28,004 nt of DNA. Origin: Bacilli bacterium. Lineage in GTDB: Bacteria; Bacillota_I; Bacilli_A; RF39; UBA660. Shown piece by piece: positions 9,192 to 16,953 of this stretch. The notes beneath the pieces are model-generated. The model did no database searches and had not been told where the DNA came from. It was given only the letters and a program-made list of their open reading frames with translations. The position numbers and the translations under genes are program-made. Each line of letters starts with the position of its first letter. Within the stretch, counting starts at the first letter, position 1. The stretch is from NCBI GenBank assembly GCA_918219625.1, contig CAKJXT010000109.1:1-28004 (forward strand). Direction: 5' to 3'.

Positions 9192-10334
9192 TTAATAATC
9201 ATACTCACTTGTAAATCCAAAATAAGACTCCATTGTAATCCAATCACCATTATTATATAACTTCTCAGCTAATTCAGTACCAACATACCTAAAATGCCAT
9301 GATTCATACATATATCCTGTTTCATTATCCTTACCTTTTGGATATCTAAGTATAAATCCATATTTATAACAATTATTAGAAAGCCATATTGCCTCCGGTG
9401 TATTGTCAAAAGAACTATCTATTTGATTAACGTCAAAAGCAAGTCCTGTTTGATGTTCAGAATGTCCTGGACGAGCAGAATATGTATCTGCCTTAGCCTT
9501 ACCATCACGCGAAACATAATTATTATAAATATTCTTTTGAGTTGAATAAGATCTAAAACCACTAGATAAATATATATTTAATCCTAAAGCTTTCGCATCA
9601 GCAAACATTAAATTAGCTTGTGACTGAACATTAGAATTAAGTCCTGGATTATAAGTAGAAGGCAAATAATAAGTCTTATTCGCAACCAAATAGCCATCAA
9701 TATAAGTTAAACCATTTTTTGTTTCAGCATCAAATCCTTTTGAAGTCTTAAATTTTCTATCAGGCATAATACGCGCATCACCACTAACAGCAACTTTCTT
9801 ATTTACAGTTAAAGTAAATTCTTCACGTGTTTCATTACCGCTTGAATCTTTAGCTACATAATATAACTTATAATCACCTGCAGTATTAATATCATAATCA
9901 CCACTTACTGCAACACTTATATTCTCACCAGAATCATCAGTTGCGCTAACACCAGTTAGTAAATCAATATCTTTACCAACCTCAGTACTTAAATTCTTAA
10001 AATTAATAACAGGGCCTTCGTTATCCTTAACGTCTAATTTATAAGTAATTTCCTTATTTTTCTTAAAAAAATCCCTAATAATAACCTTAACCTCCTGTAC
10101 ACCTACTTTGGAAGTATCTAATTTAACCTTTTCATTAACAAAACTACCGTTCTTTACAATAGTAATATTATCAGTATCATAAACTTCCTCGTTCAATTTA
10201 ACAGAAATACTTTTTTCATACTTTACAACTAATGATTTAGATTTGATAAAAATAAAACCCAAAATACATAATAAAACAATAACAATCACTAATATTAATA
10301 CAATTAATCTCTTCTTATTATACTTCTTCATCAT
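9192..10334 (-). CDS. Membrane-anchored VanY-type D,D-carboxypeptidase with Ig-like domain
   Basis: 380-aa extracellular peptidoglycan hydrolase. An N-terminal hydrophobic segment (about residues 10-31) after KKYNKKR is a membrane anchor or uncleaved signal. Residues about 104-178 form a bacterial Ig-like repeat (DNEGPVINF..., GDYDINTAGDYKLYYVAKDSSGN). The C-terminal M15B domain (about 215-370) has SSGFRSYSTQ, the zinc motif H-S-E-H294-QTGLAFD301 and E344-S-W-H347. All expected catalytic residues are present, so it should trim the terminal D-Ala of muropeptides. It lies upstream of pyrG in the same direction but with no obvious terminator between. ATG at 10334 or 10331. Confidence 0.92.
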   Translation of the reverse strand: MMKKYNKKRLIVLILVIVIVLLCILGFIFIKSKSLVVKYEKSISVKLNEEVYDTDNITIVKNGSFVNEKVKLDTSKVGVQEVKVIIRDFFKKNKEITYKLDVKDNEGPVINFKNLSTEVGKDIDLLTGVSATDDSGENISVAVSGDYDINTAGDYKLYYVAKDSSGNETREEFTLTVNKKVAVSGDARIMPDRKFKTSKGFDAETKNGLTYIDGYLVANKTYYLPSTYNPGLNSNVQSQANLMFADAKALGLNIYLSSGFRSYSTQKNIYNNYVSRDGKAKADTYSARPGHSEHQTGLAFDVNQIDSSFDNTPEAIWLSNNCYKYGFILRYPKGKDNETGYMYESWHFRYVGTELAEKLYNNGDWITMESYFGFTSEYDY

Positions 10335-10380
10335 TCCACTTCCCTATTATTATTTTACTAGAAAAAATTAATTTTTGCCA

Positions 10381-10412
10381 CAAAAAAGAAAAAAAACTAT
10401 AAAAATAGTTTT
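10381..10412 (-). terminator. Terminator after the 157-aa gene
   Basis: AAAACTAT (10412-10405), loop TTTT, ATAGTTTT (10400-10393) on the - strand followed by a T run. It overlaps the stop codon at 10411. Confidence 0.75.
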
Positions 10413-10884
10413 ACAAATACTTCTTAACAACTTCCATGCTCTTTTCCTGCATAGAAACATATTCTGAAACAATTTTACTTACTTTATCATCAATCAACTT
10501 CTTATTTAAAATTCTTCTACCTTCAATAATTCCCATATTAATACCTTGTAATAATAATTCAGCAATCTTACTAGTAGAATCATCAGTAAGAGTCTTCATC
10601 TCAACATTATACCACGTCATTGCCTTATTAATAGGACCTGTTTCATGAGGTTTACCATCATTATACTCTGGATATATCTCTTCAATTTCATTCTTAATCT
10701 TTTCATATTTCTCATAATCCTTATTAAGATATTCCTTTAAATCTTCATTATCAAGCTTATCAAGAATAAAATGAATAGCGTCCATTCCCATACATGCACC
10801 CTTGCAAATCTCATCTAAAGCATTAATGTTTTCACTACATTGATTTTCTGATTCATTCTTAATATCATTTTTTTCTTTTTCCAT
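10411..10884 (-). CDS. Conserved hypothetical helical protein
   Basis: 157-aa soluble, acidic, almost entirely helical protein that I do not recognise by name. An N-terminal Glu/Asn/Lys-rich stretch is followed by ALDEICKGACMGMDAIHFILDKL, and later by MTWYNVEMKTLTDDSTSKIAELLLQGINMGIIEGRR, an amphipathic pattern suggestive of a four-helix bundle like those seen in many Bacillota small proteins. No metal-binding ExxH pattern is evident. The frame is open to 10959, but ATG at 10884 after GGTGATAAT is preferred. It follows the metallohydrolase gene by about 50 nt with no terminator, so it is probably cotranscribed. Function unknown. Confidence 0.75.
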   Translation of the reverse strand: MEKEKNDIKNESENQCSENINALDEICKGACMGMDAIHFILDKLDNEDLKEYLNKDYEKYEKIKNEIEEIYPEYNDGKPHETGPINKAMTWYNVEMKTLTDDSTSKIAELLLQGINMGIIEGRRILNKKLIDDKVSKIVSEYVSMQEKSMEVVKKYL

Positions 10885-10937
10885 ATTATCACCATTTATA
10901 TTATGATGATATTTATTTTTTTTATACAATATTATTA

Positions 10938-12008
10938 TTATTTTATATTCTTCCACCATTCACTTTGATACCTTTTATAATCCTTTATACTAACTGTTTG
11001 ACCCATTTTAGGCATCATATAATTAACATTATCTTCTTTAGATTTCATAACAAATCTATTTACAGGATCATCAAAAGAATGATCAGATAAAACAAACGCA
11101 CCCCAATGAACAGGCATAGATAATTTAGAATTTAAATCAATTGAAGCTTGAACTGCTTCTTCAGGAAACATATGTGAACTATGCCATTTAACATTATACT
11201 GAGCAGAATCAAGTAATGAAAAATCAATATCATACTTCTTACCAATCTCTTTAAAATGATCACCATAACCAGTATCACCACTAACAAATATAGTATTATA
11301 AGAATTCTTAAAAACAAAAGATGAATATAAAGCCTTACCATAATCTAATATATATCTTCCAGAATAATGCGTAGAAGGAGTACAAGCAATTGTTAAACCT
11401 GAAATATCTATCTCTTCCCACCAAGACATATTAGTTATCTTACCTCTATCAACACCAAATTTTTCTAAATCCTTATCAATACCTAAAGGAACAATAAACC
11501 TACTTGTTTTACTATTCAATTCCTTAATACTTTTATAATCCAAATGATCATAATGATCATGAGTAATAACAACAACATCAATATTAGGTAATTCATCTAT
11601 AGAACACGGTAAATCACTATATCTCTTAGGTCCTATAAAAAAAGGAGAAGCAACACTAGAAAACATAGGATCAACTAAAATATTTAATCCACTCATTTGT
11701 ATCAAAACAGTAGAATGACCAAACCATGTAATTAAAGCATCATTATCCTTATAATCACTAACATAAGAAAACTTTTCTACAGGAAACTTATCCTTAGGTT
11801 TAACACCTTTACCACTAGTCCTATCACTATATAAATCAGTATATTTATCATTAGAACTACTTCTAAACCTATTATTTTTTATAATAGATGACCTTATTAA
11901 ATAATCTTTAAAATCATTATTATTAGGAACACCACCAAATGGCTTGTACAAATTAATAAATAAAAATATACATATACCAATAAAAATTAATCCAAATAAT
12001 TTCCCCAT
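10938..12008 (-). CDS. NAPE-PLD/UlaG-like metallo-beta-lactamase-fold hydrolase
   Basis: 356-aa membrane-tethered metallohydrolase. Residues about 3-20 form one hydrophobic helix. From about residue 92 the MBL fold is clear: ITWFGHSTVLIQ, NILVDPMFS, the HxHxDH motif H150-D-H152-Y-D154-H155, VSGDTGYGDHF and PVHWGAFVLSDH. The segment ASPFFIGPKRYSDLPCSIDELPNIDVV is typical of the N-acylphosphatidylethanolamine phospholipase D-like branch. The substrate in bacteria is unknown; a lipid phosphodiester is one option. The frame is open to 12035, but ATG at 12008 after AGAGGCGATGTT is chosen. Confidence 0.9.
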   Translation of the reverse strand: MGKLFGLIFIGICIFLFINLYKPFGGVPNNNDFKDYLIRSSIIKNNRFRSSSNDKYTDLYSDRTSGKGVKPKDKFPVEKFSYVSDYKDNDALITWFGHSTVLIQMSGLNILVDPMFSSVASPFFIGPKRYSDLPCSIDELPNIDVVVITHDHYDHLDYKSIKELNSKTSRFIVPLGIDKDLEKFGVDRGKITNMSWWEEIDISGLTIACTPSTHYSGRYILDYGKALYSSFVFKNSYNTIFVSGDTGYGDHFKEIGKKYDIDFSLLDSAQYNVKWHSSHMFPEEAVQASIDLNSKLSMPVHWGAFVLSDHSFDDPVNRFVMKSKEDNVNYMMPKMGQTVSIKDYKRYQSEWWKNIK

Positions 12009-12026
12009 AACATCGCCTCTTATTAT

Positions 12027-12056
12027 ATTATACAATAATTAATAAAAATATAACAA
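12027..12056 (-). promoter_or_regulatory. Promoter of the metallohydrolase operon
   Basis: TTGTTA (12056-12051), 18-nt spacer, TATAAT (12032-12027) on the - strand. The -35 overlaps the T tract of the NUDIX gene terminator. Confidence 0.55.
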
Positions 12057-12080
12057 AAAAGAATTCAATAAAATGAATTC
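12055..12080 (-). terminator. Terminator of the NUDIX gene
   Basis: GAATTCA (12080-12074), 6-nt loop, TGAATTC (12067-12061), then six T on the - strand. Confidence 0.75.
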
Positions 12081-12087
12081 GTAAAAA

Positions 12088-12672
12088 CTAGCATATTTTT
12101 TTATTAATAAAACTTACATAAGCATCTATCATGTCGCCATCATGTAATTTATCTGGTAAATTATCTAAACCAAAAAATTCTAATTTTATAGATTCAGAAT
12201 CAATCTTAATATTAATATCATTAGTATTAACATCTACTAAATATAAAGAACTATTATTATATACTATATCACCATTAGGATAGCTTCTTTTTCGTTCTTC
12301 ACCAGAAAGTGTATCTATTAAAACTAAATCAGATTCATTAACCTTAATACCAGTTTCCTCATAAAGCTCTCTAACAGCAGTAGTTCTAAGATTCTCTCCT
12401 AAATCTTGACATCCCCCAGGTAAACCCCACATACCATTATCAGAACGTTGTTGAAGTAATATTTCATCCTTCTCATTTCTAACAATAACAGAAGAACCAG
12501 TCTGAATAAAAGGAATATGACATATTCTTTCATCTAAAGCCATTCTAAATAATACTGGATAACCTCCATAATTGGCACTTAATTCCAATAATTGATCATC
12601 ATTCAAACTTTCAACTAACTCTACAAATTCTTCATGAGAATAATCTCTCATTCTTTTAAAAGCTTTATTCAT
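12088..12672 (-). CDS. NUDIX hydrolase
   Basis: 194-aa pyrophosphohydrolase acting on a nucleoside diphosphate linked to another moiety. The Nudix box spans residues about 87-109 (GCQDLGENLRTTAVRELYEE, then TGI), with the REL-x-EE metal ligands intact. The first 50 residues form a helical extension (SHEEFVELVESLNDDQLLE) of a type seen in Bacillota Nudix proteins that resemble ADP-ribose or nucleotide pyrophosphatases. Start ATG after AGAGGTGTTTTT. It has its own terminator and lies downstream of murG in the same direction, with a gap of about 30 nt. The substrate is not predictable. Confidence 0.93.
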   Translation of the reverse strand: MNKAFKRMRDYSHEEFVELVESLNDDQLLELSANYGGYPVLFRMALDERICHIPFIQTGSSVIVRNEKDEILLQQRSDNGMWGLPGGCQDLGENLRTTAVRELYEETGIKVNESDLVLIDTLSGEERKRSYPNGDIVYNNSSLYLVDVNTNDINIKIDSESIKLEFFGLDNLPDKLHDGDMIDAYVSFINKKIC

Positions 12673-12703
12673 AAAAACACCTCTTAAACCAAATATAACA
12701 TAT

Positions 12704-13750
12704 TTATCTTTTTAAATCAATTATTTTATTAACAACATCCTCTATATTACCTAATTCATTTTGATTATCCATATTCTTCTTAAATTCATCAATATGTTCA
12801 TAAGTATCAAATACTTTATCTAGAAATTCTTTATTAATATTTTCATCTTCCAATATATTACAATACCCTCTATCTTTAAAATATCTAGCATTCTCAATTT
12901 GATCACCTCTGCTTTGACTAAGAGGCAAAGGTATTAATAACATAGGAAGTTTTACAGATAAAAACTCAAATATAGAATTAGCGCCAGCTCTAGAAATAAC
13001 CATATCGCTTATCGCAAATATATCTTTAAGTTCATCTCTAACAAATTCGAATTGAGCATACCCTTCTTTTTTAATATCTTTTAAAGAACCCTTACCACAA
13101 ATATGAACAACATTAAATTTTTTTAATAATTCATCTAAATTATTCCATATAGCTTCATTAATGCTTTTAGCGCCTAAACTACCACCCATAACAAGAAGTG
13201 TAGGCTTGTCATCTAAAAATCCGCAAAGCTTTTTCCCTTTATCTTTATTACCTAAATCTAATCCATCTCTAACAATCGCACCAATATATTCTCCTTTTTT
13301 CTTAAACTTATCATTATCAAAAGTCAAAAATATTTTTTTACAAAAAGGAAAAGATAATCTATTCGCAAGACCAGCAGATAAATCAGACTCATGTATAACA
13401 ACAGGGACTCCATTCATCTTAGCACCTACAACCACAGGAAAAGAAACAAATCCCCCTTTAGAAAAAACAATATTAGGTTTAATTTGCTTTATCAACCTCT
13501 TAGATTGAATTATTCCTTTAAAAACTCTAAAAGGATCTTTAAGATTTTCTAAAGAAAAATATCTTCTTAATTTACCAGTAGAAATTTCATGATAATAAAC
13601 ATTATCCATATCTTTAATTAAATCTTTCTCCATACCATTTTTAGAACCAATATAATGAACTTCATATCCCCTTTCTATAAAATAAGGAATCAAAGCCAAA
13701 TTAAGTGAAATATGTCCTGCTGTTCCTCCACCAGTAAAAACTATCTTCAT
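12704..13750 (-). CDS. murG: UDP-GlcNAc--lipid I GlcNAc transferase
   Basis: 348-aa GT28 glycosyltransferase converting lipid I to lipid II at the inner face of the membrane. The N-terminal GGGTAGH loop (residues 7-13) binds the lipid acceptor. FSKGGFVSFPVVVGAKMNG and PVVIHESDLSAGLANR are family blocks, LLVMGGSLGAKSINEAIW begins the C-terminal UDP-GlcNAc domain, and SRAGANSIFEFLSVKLPMLL with LSQSRGDQIENARYF is the donor signature. The frame is open to 13807, but ATG at 13750, after GGATGTGATTGC and downstream of an extended -10, is preferred. It is stand-alone rather than in a dcw cluster, as is common in Clostridia and related groups. Confidence 0.94.
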   Translation of the reverse strand: MKIVFTGGGTAGHISLNLALIPYFIERGYEVHYIGSKNGMEKDLIKDMDNVYYHEISTGKLRRYFSLENLKDPFRVFKGIIQSKRLIKQIKPNIVFSKGGFVSFPVVVGAKMNGVPVVIHESDLSAGLANRLSFPFCKKIFLTFDNDKFKKKGEYIGAIVRDGLDLGNKDKGKKLCGFLDDKPTLLVMGGSLGAKSINEAIWNNLDELLKKFNVVHICGKGSLKDIKKEGYAQFEFVRDELKDIFAISDMVISRAGANSIFEFLSVKLPMLLIPLPLSQSRGDQIENARYFKDRGYCNILEDENINKEFLDKVFDTYEHIDEFKKNMDNQNELGNIEDVVNKIIDLKR

Positions 13751-13769
13751 GCAATCACATCCTAAAACA

Positions 13770-13778
13770 ATTCTATCA
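13770..13778 (-). promoter_or_regulatory. murG promoter (extended -10)
   Basis: TGATAGAAT on the - strand, with TAGAAT at 13775-13770 and TG one base upstream. It lies about 20 nt before the start codon and just after the terminator of the preceding gene. No strong -35 is seen. Confidence 0.45.
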
Positions 13779-13794
13779 TAAAAATAAAAATATG

Positions 13795-13822
13795 TAAAAA
13801 AAACCAAGTATTCCTACTTAGT
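13795..13822 (-). terminator. Terminator of the accessory three-gene operon
   Basis: ACTAAGTA (13822-13815), loop GGAA, TACTTGGT (13810-13803) with one G.U pair, then eight T on the - strand. It closes the operon whose last gene ends at 13862. Confidence 0.85.
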
Positions 13823-13861
13823 AATTCAAATATTTATTTTCACTTATAAAACTTTATATCA

Positions 13862-14680
13862 TTATTTTTTGGGCATTATAATTGCTAAAGGCTCATCTTG
13901 GTTTTTACCAGAATACACTTGTGCTCTTTCCAACATCGTAGGAGTATATAACATTATTGAATTAGGCATTCGATTTCTTATAAATGTTCCCACCGTTGAC
14001 TCGCTAGAAGCTATAACTTTGGATCTTTGTATTATCTGCTCTTGATCCCATCCAAAAAGTTTGTAAAACCTTCCACCACGCTCAACTATTCTATTAAAGA
14101 CTGTTTCATCAATTGGTAATGGTTCTATTATTACTCCTTTATACCCTATAATATCATATAGTTCTGGAAATCTTTCACTTAGTAAGCAAAATTTCATTTT
14201 TTTTGGAACGTATTTTTTGAAATTTTCTATATTCTTTTTTAAATCTGATATTTTATTAATTGTTTTTTCCGGTTGTTCTAATGATAAATCAAAAAATATT
14301 GCTTCTGGGTTCAGACATTTAAAACCCATAGTTTTTGTTTTATTGCAAAACTCTTCTAAATTTTTCAACCCCTTTTTTGTTGTATTACCAACATCATCAG
14401 TTCTAAAGCCATCTGAACCTTCTGCTTTTATGTATGAGGGGCAAAAAAGTGAATAAAATTGTATTGGTTTGTCACTCATAAGAATATTACATATTTTTTG
14501 AGTAACTTTCTTATTTCTCCATCCTTCTATTTCTATTTCGTGCAAGTACCTAAACCAATCAAGTATTTTAATATTAAAATTCGTTAATTCTGCAATATAT
14601 TTCAAATCATCATATCTTATTTTTGATATTCTTTCTCCTTTTAAATAACTATTTAATTTACTGTTTAAATTATTTATCAT
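13862..14680 (-). CDS. Protein of unknown function (272 aa), accessory operon
   Basis: I do not recognise this protein. It is soluble, with no signal or membrane segment. The N-terminal 75 residues are helical and basic. The segment KPIQFYSLFCPSYI (about 72-85), followed by GFRTDDVGNTTKKGLKNLEEF, reads like a nucleotide- or substrate-binding strand-loop-helix. AIFFDLSLEQPEKTI and FCLLSERFPELYDIIG suggest further alternating strands and helices. The C-terminal part (about 215-272) has conserved-looking SSESTVGTFIRNRMPNSIML and ERAQVYSGKNQDEPLAIIMP. A small alpha/beta enzyme is likely. It starts 2 nt after the CYTH gene stop, with GGAG inside that gene's last codons, so it is translated as part of the operon. 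A role on the adjacent tRNA-like RNA is inference. Confidence 0.8.
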   Translation of the reverse strand: MINNLNSKLNSYLKGERISKIRYDDLKYIAELTNFNIKILDWFRYLHEIEIEGWRNKKVTQKICNILMSDKPIQFYSLFCPSYIKAEGSDGFRTDDVGNTTKKGLKNLEEFCNKTKTMGFKCLNPEAIFFDLSLEQPEKTINKISDLKKNIENFKKYVPKKMKFCLLSERFPELYDIIGYKGVIIEPLPIDETVFNRIVERGGRFYKLFGWDQEQIIQRSKVIASSESTVGTFIRNRMPNSIMLYTPTMLERAQVYSGKNQDEPLAIIMPKK

Positions 14681-14682
14681 TT

Positions 14683-15315
14683 TTACTCCTTTACTTGTGG
14701 CATCGGTAAATCAAATGTTACATAATTATAACGTTCCACGCCCTGCTCTTTACACAACTCTGTATATTTATCATCCCAAGATAACCTATAAGCCTTATTA
14801 ATATCTAAACCCAATTCTTTTGTCCATTTTTCTACAATTTTCTGCGGATTATTTTCAACACTTTTATTTTCAATTTCCAGTGCTAAACCAAATGGATATT
14901 CATCTATTGCAATTTCTATTTCATCATTATATGCAATCGTTCTATACCTTTCATAACTTTCTACACATCTCATTTTTAAAACGTTATCTACTATAAACAT
15001 CAAATTATCATATTCGTTATATTCTATAGTTAATTCTACCTCTTCCTCTTTATTTACAGTTTCTTCTGTTGTTGAAGGTAATCTTCTTTTCCAACTTATT
15101 TTGCACTTCGAATCTTGTTGGTCATTTGTAATTCTAATCCTAAATCTTCCATCTATTTCTTTTTTATAAAAGCTCATTTTTTCAAAAGGATGATCGTATT
15201 GAATTGTTTTCTCATATTTTCTTGTTCCTATTGTTAATGATTTATTTTTTTTTAACTGTTCTAATATTTTTTCTTTTTCACATGTTGGATAATAAAATCG
15301 TACTTCATATTCCAT
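14683..15315 (-). CDS. CYTH-domain (triphosphate tunnel) protein
   Basis: 210-aa protein of the CYTH superfamily, whose members (class IV adenylate cyclase, thiamine triphosphatase, RNA triphosphatase, tripolyphosphatase) act on triphosphate groups inside an eight-stranded tunnel with divalent metals. Visible signature: E2-x-E4-x-R6 at the N-terminus (ExExK with Arg instead of Lys), R59-x-R61, K72 and K76-R77-R78, EEVELTIEY, ESYERYR, D138 and ALEIEN (E147, E149) near the end. No second domain such as CHAD is present. It lies 2 nt downstream of the RibA-like gene, with GGAG overlapping the upstream stop region. The substrate is unknown; nucleotide triphosphates or a 5'-triphosphate RNA are both possible. 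Confidence 0.88.
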   Translation of the reverse strand: MEYEVRFYYPTCEKEKILEQLKKNKSLTIGTRKYEKTIQYDHPFEKMSFYKKEIDGRFRIRITNDQQDSKCKISWKRRLPSTTEETVNKEEEVELTIEYNEYDNLMFIVDNVLKMRCVESYERYRTIAYNDEIEIAIDEYPFGLALEIENKSVENNPQKIVEKWTKELGLDINKAYRLSWDDKYTELCKEQGVERYNYVTFDLPMPQVKE

Positions 15316-15317
15316 AA

Positions 15318-16853
15318 TTATTCTCCTTTTTTTAATAAATTATATATACATTTTTCTTCTGATATTGCTGACTCTATATTTGCAAATCTTAAATTATAAT
15401 TTGTGAAGTTTTCATCTTCATATTCTTGATTAGATACTGCATCATTTAATACCATTCTTTTTGAATTATTTAATATATTATCCAAAAATTCTTTTATTTT
15501 TTCTTTTGGACCATATACATCCATTATTCTACAATCAATATTTGGAAGTTTTTTTATATAAATATTAATCCCTGGAAGTTGATTTTCAGAAATGATGGTG
15601 ATCATCTCAACCCTTTTCACATAATTAAAATCGCTGTTTTCAAAATAAGATCGTAATTTTGAAAGACTAATCTCATTTTGTATAATTTGACTTTTATCTT
15701 CATTAAAAAATCTTTGCTCTACATGAACTTGTCCTGTTAAAAATATTGATTTATTATATACAGTATCTAAAACTTGACTAGAACGAATTCTTAATGTACT
15801 TTTGTCTACACTACTTTCAAAATAATATAATTTTTCTAATGACATTCTATCAAATACATTAGGTCCATACATTTTATAAATTGCATTAAAAATACTACTA
15901 TTTACTTTACACGAAAAATTATTTTGTATTTTGATTCTTTTTTCGTCAAATACATATTTTTTTTCTACCCCACATATTATTTCATCATATGTCTCTAAAA
16001 ACTTATTCTTATACTTGCTCTTCAAATTAAAATCTTTGTCATTTTTTATTTTTTCTATTATTTTTACTATAGTTGATAATGCTCTCGTATTATACTTTCT
16101 ATTTTCAATTAATGTGAATATTTTCTCCATTATCGATTCATCAAATAAATGTGTTTCATTCAATATTTTTACCAGATATTCTGAAAGATTATCTTCTGAA
16201 ATATTATAGTTTTTATATTCTTCCATGCCCATCGCGTTTAATCCATTATCTTTAAATGCATTAATTTTTTTTTCAGAATTAGATAAAATTACAAATTTGC
16301 TATTATTTAATTTAAAATCCTTCAATATATTAATTAATATTTCATAGTTTCTACAATCCTCAAAATTTTGTTTACCTAATAATATTTTTTGTGCATCATC
16401 TCTATTTTGTATTCCAATATATTTTCCTTTATCATTTCTACCAGATACCTGCAATTCTAATTCACTTAACTTATAGTGTAATCCCCATCCTTGTGCTTCC
16501 TGCGGCAAATGTATATAAATACCATTGTTTTCTGATATTAAATTAATTGTCTCAATTCTTTGTTTTTCACAATCACAATGTGTATCACCGTACATTCCTA
16601 ATAAACATTCACTTTGTACTCTAAAAAAAATAGCTTCGTTTTCAAAAGTAGTTTTAATTTCATTATAGTAATCAATATTTTTTGTTTCTTTCAATTTTTC
16701 AAAGTCATTATGCTTAAATATTATCAGAATATTTTCATTTGTAAGACCATATTTTTTCATTTCTTGTTCATTTGCTTTGTAGCACGCAGAAATAACTGAG
16801 CCATTAAATAATGAATTATCCTTTTGAAAGTAGAATGAATAGTTTTTTTTCAT
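15318..16853 (-). CDS. Diverged GTP cyclohydrolase II-like protein with long C-terminal extension
   Basis: 511-aa first gene of the accessory operon. Residues about 75-215 align with GTP cyclohydrolase II: RVQSEC83LLG, then GDTHC93DC95 gives the three zinc cysteines; HLPQEAQGWGLHYKL replaces the usual RQEGRGIGL-type loop (Arg to Gln); FEDCRNYEILINIL keeps the Asp166-x-Arg168 pair matching the catalytic D-x-R-[DN]-[YF]; FVILSNSEKKINAF matches LLTNNPKK. The Tyr that precedes ELQ in canonical enzymes is Leu here. No DHBP synthase domain is present. Residues about 230-511 match nothing I recognise. The frame is open to 17018, but ATG at 16853 after AGAGGTGATTCT is right. No riboflavin genes are adjacent, so a specialised GTP-derived or RNA-linked reaction is more likely than riboflavin synthesis (inference). 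Confidence 0.82.
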   Translation of the reverse strand: MKKNYSFYFQKDNSLFNGSVISACYKANEQEMKKYGLTNENILIIFKHNDFEKLKETKNIDYYNEIKTTFENEAIFFRVQSECLLGMYGDTHCDCEKQRIETINLISENNGIYIHLPQEAQGWGLHYKLSELELQVSGRNDKGKYIGIQNRDDAQKILLGKQNFEDCRNYEILINILKDFKLNNSKFVILSNSEKKINAFKDNGLNAMGMEEYKNYNISEDNLSEYLVKILNETHLFDESIMEKIFTLIENRKYNTRALSTIVKIIEKIKNDKDFNLKSKYKNKFLETYDEIICGVEKKYVFDEKRIKIQNNFSCKVNSSIFNAIYKMYGPNVFDRMSLEKLYYFESSVDKSTLRIRSSQVLDTVYNKSIFLTGQVHVEQRFFNEDKSQIIQNEISLSKLRSYFENSDFNYVKRVEMITIISENQLPGINIYIKKLPNIDCRIMDVYGPKEKIKEFLDNILNNSKRMVLNDAVSNQEYEDENFTNYNLRFANIESAISEEKCIYNLLKKGE

Positions 16854-16881
16854 AGAATCACCTCTTATATATATCACATGT

Positions 16882-16910
16882 ATTATATCAACATTAAAAT
16901 GTAAAGTAAA
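16882..16910 (-). promoter_or_regulatory. Promoter of the accessory operon
   Basis: TTTACT (16910-16905), 17-nt spacer, TATAAT (16887-16882) with TG one base upstream, on the - strand. The spacer contains the inverted repeat ACATT-AA-AATGT (16891-16902), a possible operator. The -35 box is only 8 bp from that of the divergent RNA promoter. Confidence 0.7.
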
Positions 16911-16918
16911 TAAATGTA

Positions 16919-16947
16919 TTGCATTATTAACTAAAATAATGTATAAT
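16919..16947 (+). promoter_or_regulatory. Promoter of the tRNA-like RNA
   Basis: TTGCAT (16919-16924), 17-nt spacer, TATAAT (16942-16947). The first base of the RNA (G16954) is exactly 7 nt after the -10. The architecture is the same as the tRNA-Ile promoter at 2268-2296, including an identical -35 hexamer. Confidence 0.8.
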
Positions 16948-16953
16948 GTTCTT

